Shown here piece after piece: positions 38,688 to 47,082 of a stretch of 56,180 nt of DNA (the first letter of the stretch is position 1; each line of letters starts with the position of its first letter). The DNA is from Deltaproteobacteria bacterium (GTDB lineage Bacteria; SAR324; NAC60-12). The position numbers and the translations under genes are program-made. The DNA lies in assembly GCA_002683785.1 (NCBI GenBank), contig NYUB01000088.1, positions 5,160 to 61,339 of the forward strand, written 5' to 3'. Below the pieces are notes generated by a model, which was given only the letters and a program-made list of their open reading frames with translations, was not told where the DNA came from and searched no databases.

Positions 38688-40070
38688 TCAACAGGTGTAA
38701 AGGTGAGGATTACAGTCCTGAACGAAGGGCTGAAGGGTCTCCAGTGTTTCATCAAAGGTTGTCAGTACCTGTTCAACCTCGGCTTCTGCCATCGGTGTCG
38801 AGAGGATCAGGAGTCCACGGCTGCTGGAAAATATTCCGCGGTTTATCAGTTCAAGATGCAGCAGTTTTGGCAGTTGTCCACACTGCTCCTGAGCACGAAC
38901 GACGTCCCCGGCATTCATGATTTCATCCTCCGTCCAGTGAAGTCCGATGACCGAACCAATGCCTGTGGCCTGGGCCCGGAAACCCTTGCGGCTGAATGCC
39001 TCAGAGATGCCGTCGCGTATCTTTTTTCCCATGCCGTTGAGACGTTCAATTTCGTCAGGGTCATAGAGTTCCAGGGTTGTCAGCCCTGCGGCCATGGTCA
39101 GGTGGTTGCCGTTGAAGGTTCCTGAATGGGAGATGGATTCGGGCTGATCTGGATCGAAAAGCTTCATGATCTCTTGACGTCCACCAAAAGCCCCGACCGC
39201 GAGACCTCCTCCAATGATCTTACCGAAAGCCGTCAGGTCTGGACGGAGTCCTTCCATTTCCTGCATTCCACCGTGATGCATGCGGAAACTGATCACCTCG
39301 TCAAAAATCAGCAACACGCCGTAATGTTGCGTCAGTTCGCGAAGCCCCTTGAGATAACCCCTTGCGGGTGTCACTACCCCTCCGGCACCAAGCATGGGTT
39401 CCACGATCAAGGCTGCAGTTTGTTCTTGATTTCGTTTCAGTATTTCTTCCACGGCATCGAGGGAGTTAAAAGGCACCACATCGACTTCGGAAAGGACGGA
39501 CCGGGGCACCCCACGGCTGTTCAGACGGGGTTGATGCATTCGCTCCGGATCAGCAGAGGCATGAACGCTGACTTCCACATAATCATGGGTCCCGTGGTAA
39601 CCCCCGTCGATCTTGATCACACGCTCCCGGCCGCTGAATGCCCGTGCTGCACGGAGGGCGAACATCGTGGCTTCCGTCCCTGAATTGCAATAACGCAGTT
39701 GATCCAACGTGGACACACGGCTGCACAGATGTTCTGCATGGAGGATCTGCATTTCAGATGGGGCACCGAAGACGGTACCGCGTTCCAGTTCCTGCCGGGT
39801 GCTCTCCATCACACGTGGATGGGCATGGCCATGGACCAGCGAGGAATAGTTGTTGAGCAGGTCCAGATAGTGATTGCCATCCAGATCGGTAAGCCTGCAG
39901 CCCCTGCCGCGCTGCATGTATAGCGGATAGGGGGAAAAGTGGGTCGCCGAACGAGTGTCCCCGCCGGGCAGACGGTTTCCGGCCCGCTGATGTTGTACCA
40001 GGGATTGAGCGCTTTTTTCCCGGTAGCGCTGAAGGATGGATTGGAAAACCGGATGAGTTTCTTCTTTCAT
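38688..40070 (-). CDS. class III (GSAM-like) aminotransferase, candidate beta-aryl-beta-amino acid aminotransferase
   Basis: YCNSGTEATMFALRAARAFSGRERVIKIDGGYHGTHD; LLIFDEVISFR; PLP Lys in TAFGKIIGGGLAVGAFGG; SHSGTFNGNHLTMAAG; IFSSSRGLLILSTPM. Confidence 0.88.
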   Translation of the reverse strand: MKEETHPVFQSILQRYREKSAQSLVQHQRAGNRLPGGDTRSATHFSPYPLYMQRGRGCRLTDLDGNHYLDLLNNYSSLVHGHAHPRVMESTRQELERGTVFGAPSEMQILHAEHLCSRVSTLDQLRYCNSGTEATMFALRAARAFSGRERVIKIDGGYHGTHDYVEVSVHASADPERMHQPRLNSRGVPRSVLSEVDVVPFNSLDAVEEILKRNQEQTAALIVEPMLGAGGVVTPARGYLKGLRELTQHYGVLLIFDEVISFRMHHGGMQEMEGLRPDLTAFGKIIGGGLAVGAFGGRQEIMKLFDPDQPESISHSGTFNGNHLTMAAGLTTLELYDPDEIERLNGMGKKIRDGISEAFSRKGFRAQATGIGSVIGLHWTEDEIMNAGDVVRAQEQCGQLPKLLHLELINRGIFSSSRGLLILSTPMAEAEVEQVLTTFDETLETLQPFVQDCNPHLYTC

Positions 40071-40155
40071 AAAAATCTCCCAATGGATGAATCATGAAAC
40101 ATGGTTTTCAGTGTTTCACGGATCCGGAATCATGTCGTCATAAATCCAGTTTCCT

Positions 40156-41736
40156 TCAGGATTTAAATACATCAAGCTCTGAGGGAATGGCTTCGAGAAT
40201 GCTTCCCTCACGCAACAGTCTCGCCGCGGTTTCGATAGGCAACGTCAGCGATTCATCATGGTCAAGATAGGGTACCTCCTCACGGACCCGCTGATAGACC
40301 TTTGCAGTCACGGAACCCAGATCCTGCGGATCCCGGCAGTCGGCGGCCTGACAGCCGCAGAGCAGTTCATACCCCAAAATGTAATACGCATTTCCAAGAA
40401 TTTCCCGGGCCCGGAGGGCGGCCACCAGGCCGAAGGATACATGATCCTGGAAATCTCCCGTTGATGGCAGCGTCTGAATCGATACAGGAACGCAGAGTGA
40501 ACGGTTTTCCGCCGTCAGGGAGGTGGCCGCATACTGTCCGCCCATCATACCGTGCCTCAATCCCGGATTTTCACGGCAGAGAAAAGGCGGCAGCCCATGA
40601 TTGTGACCAGGATCGAGGAAGCGGTCGGTACGCCGGTCTGAGAGGTTGCTCATGGTCGTGAGAACGATGGAAAGCTGATCCATGGCGTTGGCAATATACT
40701 GTCCATGGAAGTTGGCATTGTGATAGGCTTCCCCCCGTTCTACGACAATCAGAGGGTTGTCATTCGTCGAGTTGAGTTCGGTTTCTACCGTCCCTCGAAC
40801 ACTGCTCAAGGTATCCACCACCGGCCCCAGAATCTGGGGTGTTGCTCTGATGGTATAAGGATCCTCTATCTGTTGATCCATTCCCTGGGGCTGCTCACTC
40901 TTGAGTTGCTGAAGCCAACGTTCCACCTCCTCATCCTGGACCACCATTTTGCTGTCAGAAAGGATGTCGAAGATGGCTGCGGCCACCCGGATTTGTCCCG
41001 GATGAGGCTTGTTTTCATGTGCCGCAGGGTGAAAGGGCATGATCTTGCCTTTGAGCGTTTCAATGCTCAGGGCGGAAACCAGCAAATAACTGTTGACCAG
41101 CTTTTGGGCTTCTTCCGTGATGCATGCTGCCACCCCGGTCATGGCCGAAGTCCCGTTGATCAGCGCTAAACCCTCCTTGTAATTCAGCCGCATGGGTTCA
41201 AGTCCTGCTTTTTCCAGTGCTTTTCCTCCTTCAATGATCTCTCCCCCGCAGCGTGCCAGCCAGTGGCCGGTTCCAACCAGGGCAATATAAGCCAAAGGCC
41301 CAAGATCTCCGCTGGCACCCAGAGAACCCTTCTCAGGAATGCAGGGGACAATACCCGCGTTGTATAGCTCGACATACTTGCGATAATTTTCGAAGGAAAT
41401 GCCGGAAACCCCGCGGCCCAGTGAATTCAACCGGGCCAGCATCGCAGCACGGACATAGGTGTCATCAAGGTAGGGGCCCACATTGGAAGTAACCCCGCGC
41501 AGGATGTTGTTCTGAAGTTGTTCAGCAAGGTGAGGTGGAACAAGCCAGTTGACAAAACCGCCCACTCCGGTGGTGACTCCGTAGATAATTCTTCCTGATT
41601 CCACAAAACGGTCCAGAAGTTCGCGTGATTCACGAACCCGTTTCTCGATCTCCGTGGAGATTTCAATCCGAATCTTTGGATTTCCTGAAATCTCTGAAAT
41701 GCCTCTGACGCTGAGGGTCGCTCCGTCCAGTATCAT
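40156..41736 (-). CDS. MIO-family aromatic amino acid ammonia-lyase/aminomutase, paralog 2
   Basis: RIIYGVTTGVGGFVNWLVPPHLAEQLQNNILRGVTSNVG; GSLGASGDLGPLA; FHGQYIANAMDQLSIVLTTMSNLSDRRTDRFLDPGHNHGLPPFLC; ATG 41736 after GGAGGAAGAATTC. Confidence 0.92.
   Translation of the reverse strand: MILDGATLSVRGISEISGNPKIRIEISTEIEKRVRESRELLDRFVESGRIIYGVTTGVGGFVNWLVPPHLAEQLQNNILRGVTSNVGPYLDDTYVRAAMLARLNSLGRGVSGISFENYRKYVELYNAGIVPCIPEKGSLGASGDLGPLAYIALVGTGHWLARCGGEIIEGGKALEKAGLEPMRLNYKEGLALINGTSAMTGVAACITEEAQKLVNSYLLVSALSIETLKGKIMPFHPAAHENKPHPGQIRVAAAIFDILSDSKMVVQDEEVERWLQQLKSEQPQGMDQQIEDPYTIRATPQILGPVVDTLSSVRGTVETELNSTNDNPLIVVERGEAYHNANFHGQYIANAMDQLSIVLTTMSNLSDRRTDRFLDPGHNHGLPPFLCRENPGLRHGMMGGQYAATSLTAENRSLCVPVSIQTLPSTGDFQDHVSFGLVAALRAREILGNAYYILGYELLCGCQAADCRDPQDLGSVTAKVYQRVREEVPYLDHDESLTLPIETAARLLREGSILEAIPSELDVFKS
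40925..40976. repeat. 52-nt tract identical to 37531-37582
   Basis: Identical string in the second MIO gene. Confidence 0.9.
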
Positions 41737-41878
41737 GAATTCTTCCTCCATCCGGGGGTATTTGAAAAACCTTTCATTCGATGGTATCAGAGATTTAGAG
41801 ATGTTATCTTGCAAAGATTCCAGTAAAATTTTATTTGATGAAATAATTAATCATAAATTATTAGTTTGATGAAATATT

Positions 41879-42367
41879 ATGTCAATACGGCTGGATAATT
41901 ATGATTTAAACATTCTGGATGAACTTCAAAACCGTGGACGTCAAAGCAATGCGGACCTGGCCGAAAAAGTTCACCTCTCTGCTTCGCAATGCCTGCGTCG
42001 AGTACGACGTCTCGAGGAACAGGAAGTGATTCGATCTTATGCCGCATTGCTGAATCCGGAAGCTTTGGGCCTGGGCATTCAGGCATTCATCCACATCACT
42101 TTGGAGAAACACGATGAAGATCCAGCGAAGGTGTTTTCAGAAGAAATCAAGGATTGGGAAGAGGTCTTGGCATGTTGGGCAATAACGGGCGATACTGATT
42201 ACCTGATGCATGTTGTTGCACCTAACCTGAAAATTTTTTCGGAACTTGTGCTGAAAAGGCTGCTGGCTCAGCCGATGGTGGCCTCAGTCAAATCCAGCAT
42301 CCTGCTTGAGGAACTGAAAGCCACGAATGTATTGCCTTCAACTCATCTGGTAGGAAATACTGAATAA
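41879..42367 (+). CDS. Lrp/AsnC family transcriptional regulator
   Basis: LDNYDLNILDELQNRGRQSNADLAEKVHLSASQCLRRVRRLEEQEVIRSYAALLNPEALG; C-terminal RAM domain ACWAITGDTDYLMHVVAPNLKIFSELV. Confidence 0.95.
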   Translation: MSIRLDNYDLNILDELQNRGRQSNADLAEKVHLSASQCLRRVRRLEEQEVIRSYAALLNPEALGLGIQAFIHITLEKHDEDPAKVFSEEIKDWEEVLACWAITGDTDYLMHVVAPNLKIFSELVLKRLLAQPMVASVKSSILLEELKATNVLPSTHLVGNTE

Positions 42368-42372
42368 ACGGG

Positions 42373-43833
42373 TTAAAGTTGATCCCTAGCGCTGCGGAGG
42401 GCGGTGCGCAGACCTTCTTCGATGACGGGATGGTAGAAGGGCATGGAGAGCATCTGGGGGAGGGTCATTTGTTGCTGATGGGACCAAGCCAACAGGTGGG
42501 CCAGGTGTTCGACACTTGGGCCAACGGCTTCCATGCCGAGCAGGCGTCCACTGCCCCGTTCGGCATAGAGATGAAGGCATCCCCGGTTTTGGAGCATCAC
42601 CCTGCTTCGCCCCTGACCTTCGAAGGACACACGTCCTGTGACAAAATCCCTGTCCTGGAGTTCCCTCCAGCTTTGGCCGACCACTGCTAGTTGTGGGTCG
42701 GTGAAGACGATGGTCATAGGGCTTCTTCGTTGGCCTTCACGGATTTTCGGATAACGTCCCGCATTGTCTCCGGCAAGCTTTCCTTCGTCGGCGGCTTCGT
42801 GCAACACGGTCAGGGTGTTGTTGACGTCTCCTGCTATGAATACTGGAGAATTACCGCACTGCATGGTCAATGGATTGAAAATAGGTATCCCGTGGTGATC
42901 CAGTTCAACAGAGGTTTTTCCCAGTTCGAGTTCTGTGAGATTGGGGGTTCTTCCAGTGGCCGCCAGAATCTGTTCAAACTCTTCTTCCTCTGGAGCTGAA
43001 TTAGCATCTTTCCGAAAACAGACCTTGACTCCGTTTTCGGTTGCTTCGACATTTTCTACCATTACTGGAGCACAAAACGGGAAGTCGGTGGAAAAAACCT
43101 GCTCTGCATTTTGCAGAACCGCAGGATCCGTGATTGGTCCCGTTCTCAAACTGCGTCCAAAAAGACGAACTCGCACTCCGAGCCGATGCAGGGCTTGTCC
43201 GAGTTCCAGAGCGATCACTCCCGCACCAAAGACTGCTACTGACTGGGGCAATGTTTTCCATTCGAAAACATCATCATTGACCACGACACGATCTCTCACT
43301 CCCTTGAGAAAATCGGGAATCAATGGAGAAGTTCCTGAAGCAATCACCACCCGCTGAACGTGAATCTGTGCGCTTTCTATTTCAAGCACAGAATCCTCAA
43401 GGAATCTTGCCTGTCCCGAAACACGGTGTTTAGGGTCGATCTGCTCCACTCCATCGAGGACAAATCCGACAAACCGGTCTCGTTCTCTGCGCACCCGTTC
43501 CATCACGGCTTCCCCATCAATCCTGACCGTTCCTGGATGGACACCAAAGCCGGGAGCTTTTTGCATCCCATGGGCAGCTTCGGCAGCAGCGATCAGCAGC
43601 TTGCTTGGCATGCATCCAACCCGGGCACAGGTGGTGCCGTGGGGACCGCGTTCGATGAGTGCAATGCGGTCGGTATGCTCACGTGCTGCACGGAAGGCGG
43701 GGAGACCCGCAGAACCAGCACCAATGATGGCTACATCGAGTTCAGAAGGAATGGTATTCAGCATGAGGGGGCTCTTTCCTAAGTCATTCACGATTCTGGA
43801 GTGAACTGTTTCAGCCACTCCAACGAATGACAC
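42373..43833 (-). CDS. pyridine nucleotide-disulfide oxidoreductase, dihydrolipoamide dehydrogenase-like (start probably about 43764)
   Basis: VAIIGAGSAGLPAFRAARE; redox CARVGCMPSK; VFGAGVIALELGQALHRLG; ATGRTPNL; FIAGDVNN; C-term MPFYHPVIEEGLRTALR. Confidence 0.9.
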   Translation of the reverse strand: MSFVGVAETVHSRIVNDLGKSPLMLNTIPSELDVAIIGAGSAGLPAFRAAREHTDRIALIERGPHGTTCARVGCMPSKLLIAAAEAAHGMQKAPGFGVHPGTVRIDGEAVMERVRRERDRFVGFVLDGVEQIDPKHRVSGQARFLEDSVLEIESAQIHVQRVVIASGTSPLIPDFLKGVRDRVVVNDDVFEWKTLPQSVAVFGAGVIALELGQALHRLGVRVRLFGRSLRTGPITDPAVLQNAEQVFSTDFPFCAPVMVENVEATENGVKVCFRKDANSAPEEEEFEQILAATGRTPNLTELELGKTSVELDHHGIPIFNPLTMQCGNSPVFIAGDVNNTLTVLHEAADEGKLAGDNAGRYPKIREGQRRSPMTIVFTDPQLAVVGQSWRELQDRDFVTGRVSFEGQGRSRVMLQNRGCLHLYAERGSGRLLGMEAVGPSVEHLAHLLAWSHQQQMTLPQMLSMPFYHPVIEEGLRTALRSARDQL

Positions 43834-43872
43834 CAGCTTAATCAGTGGAAGGCATTCACAACAAGTTATTCT

Positions 43873-45717
43873 TCAGAGGTATCCTGAAGCCTGGAGGCTG
43901 AACAGTTCGGCATATTGACCTCCTTGTTTCAGCAGTTCTTCGTGCGGGCCATCTTCCAGCAAGGTACCTTCATGGAGTACGAGGATGCGGTCCGCCATCC
44001 TTACGGTCGAGAAGCGGTGGGAGATGAGTACCGCGCATTTGCCTTCGGTCAGTTCCACAAAACGGTTGAAGATCTGGTGTTCGGCACGTGCATCCAAAGC
44101 AGCAGTGGGTTCGTCGAGGATCAACAACTCGGCGTCTCGCATGTAGGCCCTTGCCAGTGCGATTTTCTGCCACTCACCTCCAGAAAGGTTGGTGCCTTTA
44201 CGGAACCAGCGTCCGATTCGCTGCTCGTAACCTTCAGGCAGGCGTTCGATAACCCGATCAGCAAGACTGCGTCTTGCAGACTCGGCAATCCGTTCATGGT
44301 CATCCATGGCTTCGATCCGGCCAACGGCAATATTCTCGGACGCAGTCAGATGGTATCGAACGAAATCCTGAAAAATAACTCCCACTGCATGGCGCAATTC
44401 TTTGAGATCATAATCACGAAGATCCCTGCCGTCGAGCAGGATTCGCCCTTTGCTTGGATCATGCAGGCGTGTGAGCAGTTTGACCAGAGTGGTTTTGCCC
44501 GCACCGTTTTCTCCAACCAACGCCAGTTTTTCCTGGGGACCCAACCTGAAGGAAACATTCCTAAGTACTGATTGATCACTGTTTGGATAATGAAAACTGA
44601 CGTTTTCGAAGACAAATCCCTCACGGACAGGTTTTGGAAAGGGAAGTGCTCCAGACTTTGAACGGATATCCGGTTGGAGGCTGAAAAAATCAAAAAGGTC
44701 CCTGAGATGAAGAGCACTTTCAGCTATAGAAGAAAAACGGTTGAGCACACTTTCCATCAGAGTACGCATACGCAGGAAGGAACCCGAGAGGAATGTCAGA
44801 TCGCCCAAACTCAATTGCCCATGTACCGTCTGGAAGATGATGACGGCAAACGCCGTGTAGTATCCGATGCTGCCCAGCAGGGAAAGCCCTCCGCCCCAGG
44901 CGGCCCGCCTTAGGGTAAGGGAGCGATTGGCTGAGTAATAATCCCAGGCCAGTTTGCGGTAACGGTCCTTGAGGAAATCTGCGAGTCCAAAGATCTTCAC
45001 CTCCTTTGCGGTTTCGTCACTGGCTCCGGCATAACGCAGGTAATCCAACTCGCGGCGTTCCTCCGTCCATCCATACATCAGGGAATAGCTCTGTCCGGTG
45101 AAATGCGTCTCTCCCAGAAACGCTGGGATTAACGCCACCGCAAGCAGCATCAGAAGCCATGGATTGAATGCAATCAGTGCCAGAGATAAGGTGACCACCG
45201 TCATCAGATCCTGGATCTGATTTAGGCTTTGAGACATGAGCAAAATACGGTTGGAAGCTTGACGGCGGGCACGTTCCAGCTTGTCGTAGAATTCAGCATC
45301 CTCAAAATGAGCGATGTCCAGCTTGGTTGCATGGTCCATCAGACGTAGAGAGATGTCGTGGGAAACCAAGTCGCCCAGCAGGCTGTCTGCCACGGCGATC
45401 CCGCGCCCGATGAGGTCTGTCGATGCGGCCAGACCCAGCTCGATCAGAACCAGTATTCCGACTCGTTCGAAATCTGGCTCGCTGGCCGAGGTCAGAAAGA
45501 CGACTTCATCGATGATCAGCTTGCCTAGGTAAAGCATGCCCAAGGGAAGTAATGCCCGAAGGCTCCGTAAACCTGCGTTCATGGCACTGAGAACAGGACT
45601 GCATTCCCAGATCAGATGGAAAAAACTAGGCAGATTTCGAAGCGCCTGAAGGCGTTCAGAAAGGCTTAACTGCTGTGGTTCAGAATGGACTCCACCTTGT
45701 TTTTTGCTGACAGCCAC
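43873..45717 (-). CDS. ABC transporter, fused transmembrane and ATP-binding domains
   Basis: GENGAGKTTLVKLLTRLHDPSKGRILLDGRDL; LSGGEWQKIALARAYMRDAELLILDEPTAALDARAE; ISHRFSTVRMADRILVL. Confidence 0.93.
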   Translation of the reverse strand: MAVSKKQGGVHSEPQQLSLSERLQALRNLPSFFHLIWECSPVLSAMNAGLRSLRALLPLGMLYLGKLIIDEVVFLTSASEPDFERVGILVLIELGLAASTDLIGRGIAVADSLLGDLVSHDISLRLMDHATKLDIAHFEDAEFYDKLERARRQASNRILLMSQSLNQIQDLMTVVTLSLALIAFNPWLLMLLAVALIPAFLGETHFTGQSYSLMYGWTEERRELDYLRYAGASDETAKEVKIFGLADFLKDRYRKLAWDYYSANRSLTLRRAAWGGGLSLLGSIGYYTAFAVIIFQTVHGQLSLGDLTFLSGSFLRMRTLMESVLNRFSSIAESALHLRDLFDFFSLQPDIRSKSGALPFPKPVREGFVFENVSFHYPNSDQSVLRNVSFRLGPQEKLALVGENGAGKTTLVKLLTRLHDPSKGRILLDGRDLRDYDLKELRHAVGVIFQDFVRYHLTASENIAVGRIEAMDDHERIAESARRSLADRVIERLPEGYEQRIGRWFRKGTNLSGGEWQKIALARAYMRDAELLILDEPTAALDARAEHQIFNRFVELTEGKCAVLISHRFSTVRMADRILVLHEGTLLEDGPHEELLKQGGQYAELFSLQASGYL

Positions 45718-45862
45718 GGATAAGAAAATAGAAGGGGTTCTCTTGAAGTGAATCAGTCTTTCACAAGAAAACCAGTCATTATATAAGCGATTAAAACATC
45801 ATATAATCATAGCAGAGGATCTTCGTGCTTGCTGAAGAAATGCCCCAGGGTTGACGATACCC

Positions 45863-45891
45863 TTGACGCAGGAACTGCGAAGTCCTATGAT
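45863..45891 (+). promoter_or_regulatory. strong sigma-70-like promoter
   Basis: TTGACG-17 nt-TATGAT. Confidence 0.55.
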
Positions 45892-45897
45892 GTTCTT

Positions 45898-45969
45898 GTG
45901 GTGCCAAACCGACCATGATGTTGAAAAAAGGCTGTTCTGAGTGATGCTTCAGGACAGCCTTTTTTTTTA
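45898..45969 (+). ncRNA. putative short transcript (about 70 nt sRNA or attenuated leader)
   Basis: Bounded by the promoter at 45863-45891 and the terminator at 45929-45969, in a divergent intergenic region. Confidence 0.35.
45929..45969 (+). terminator. Rho-independent terminator
   Basis: AGGCTGTTCTGA-GTGATGCT-TCAGGACAGCCT (12-bp stem, one T-G) followed by TTTTTTTT. Confidence 0.85.
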
Positions 45970-46026
45970 GGTTTTTTCATCAGGTATTTCGGTCCTCCGG
46001 ATTATTTACTGAATCACACATTTCCT

Positions 46027-46938
46027 TTGCACTTTCCCCCTTACCTCCTGGTTCCTCTGTTCATCATCGGGGGAGGATTGTATGCCATTCCATACCAGAT
46101 CAGTCTTAAGACGATGGATCTGATGAGTGCTGTCTGTGGCGTCTTTCTTTTTGCACTCATTTTTTCAGTTCCCGGAGCCTGGATTCATCGTGCAAACATA
46201 GTCTTGGGCAAAAAAACCCTACTAGGTATTGTTGCGGTGGCCCTGTTTGGAATTGCAGGAAACTATGCCCTATGCCGTGCGCTGGAAGAAAGCTCGGCTA
46301 CCCTTTTTATGGTGATTGCCCGTACTGAAATCGTGATGGCCATGATCCTTGGGTGGTTGTTTTTACACGAAAGGGTATCCCTTCGTTTATGGATCGGAGT
46401 GATGCTGGTGATGGTTGGGGTGACGGTAATGAAATCGGAAGGGTTGAGCATTCCCACCGATAGCTTGTTTCCAGTCCTCTGGGCTTTTGGATGTGCACTA
46501 GCCTTTGCCCTGATCCAGGTGATTTCCAAGGCCATCATCCATTTGGTGGATCCCCAGGTACTCAATGTGAGTCGACTGGTTATTGCGACTTTCCTCCTTT
46601 TGCTTTCAACGGAGATTCGGAATGACCTCGAAGGGCTTACATTTTCAGAATGGAGCATGCTTGGGATGGCGGCTTTTTTTGGCCCTTTCATGGGCCGTGT
46701 TGCCTACACCTATGCGCTGAAACACATAACCATCGCCAAAGCCATGCTGCTCGGAATGTTTTCCCCATTGCTGACCCTGATGCTCGAATACCTGATATAC
46801 GGAACAATGATCAGTCCATCAGAAATGGGAGGATCGGCAATAATCATCCTTGGCATTCTTTGGTCTTTCCTGCCTTCACTGGTGAATAATTCCTACAGAT
46901 CGGTACCCCCCACTCCTGAAGATAGAAGGCCCGATTGA
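46027..46938 (+). CDS. EamA/DMT-superfamily transporter
   Basis: 10-TM hydrophobic protein with duplicated EamA-type repeats: TLFMVIARTEIVMAMILGWLFLHERVSLRLWIGVMLVMVGV. Confidence 0.85.
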   Translation: MHFPPYLLVPLFIIGGGLYAIPYQISLKTMDLMSAVCGVFLFALIFSVPGAWIHRANIVLGKKTLLGIVAVALFGIAGNYALCRALEESSATLFMVIARTEIVMAMILGWLFLHERVSLRLWIGVMLVMVGVTVMKSEGLSIPTDSLFPVLWAFGCALAFALIQVISKAIIHLVDPQVLNVSRLVIATFLLLLSTEIRNDLEGLTFSEWSMLGMAAFFGPFMGRVAYTYALKHITIAKAMLLGMFSPLLTLMLEYLIYGTMISPSEMGGSAIIILGILWSFLPSLVNNSYRSVPPTPEDRRPD

Positions 46939-47082
46939 ACCTTATAAATAATGGAGGTTTTATCCAGGGTCCTTTCGGGCTAGGCTTTGGGCATGTTCTC
47001 AGAAAAATTGAACGATGATAGAGAAGTCAGTCCGTCAGCGCTGTTTTTCGATTTCGTGTTCAAGCAGATGACCCGGCAGTTT

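Noticed and set aside
38476-38691. 71-aa ORF listed between aminotransferase and MIO-1 as a possible new small protein
   Set aside because: Its segments read better as out-of-frame pieces of a PaaK-like ligase remnant; the well-placed SD/ATG is in a different frame that hits a stop after 27 codons.
39126-39683. 185-aa plus-strand ORF antisense to the aminotransferase
   Set aside because: Shadow ORF opposite a strongly supported class III aminotransferase.
38688-40070. Calling the class III aminotransferase hemL
   Set aside because: It is GSAM-like, but the catabolic operon context and SHSGTFNGN/SSSRG motifs fit beta-amino acid aminotransferases better; function left open.
43915-44571. 218-aa plus-strand ORF antisense to the ABC exporter
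   Set aside because: No motif; the exporter nucleotide-binding domain is clearly encoded on the other strand.
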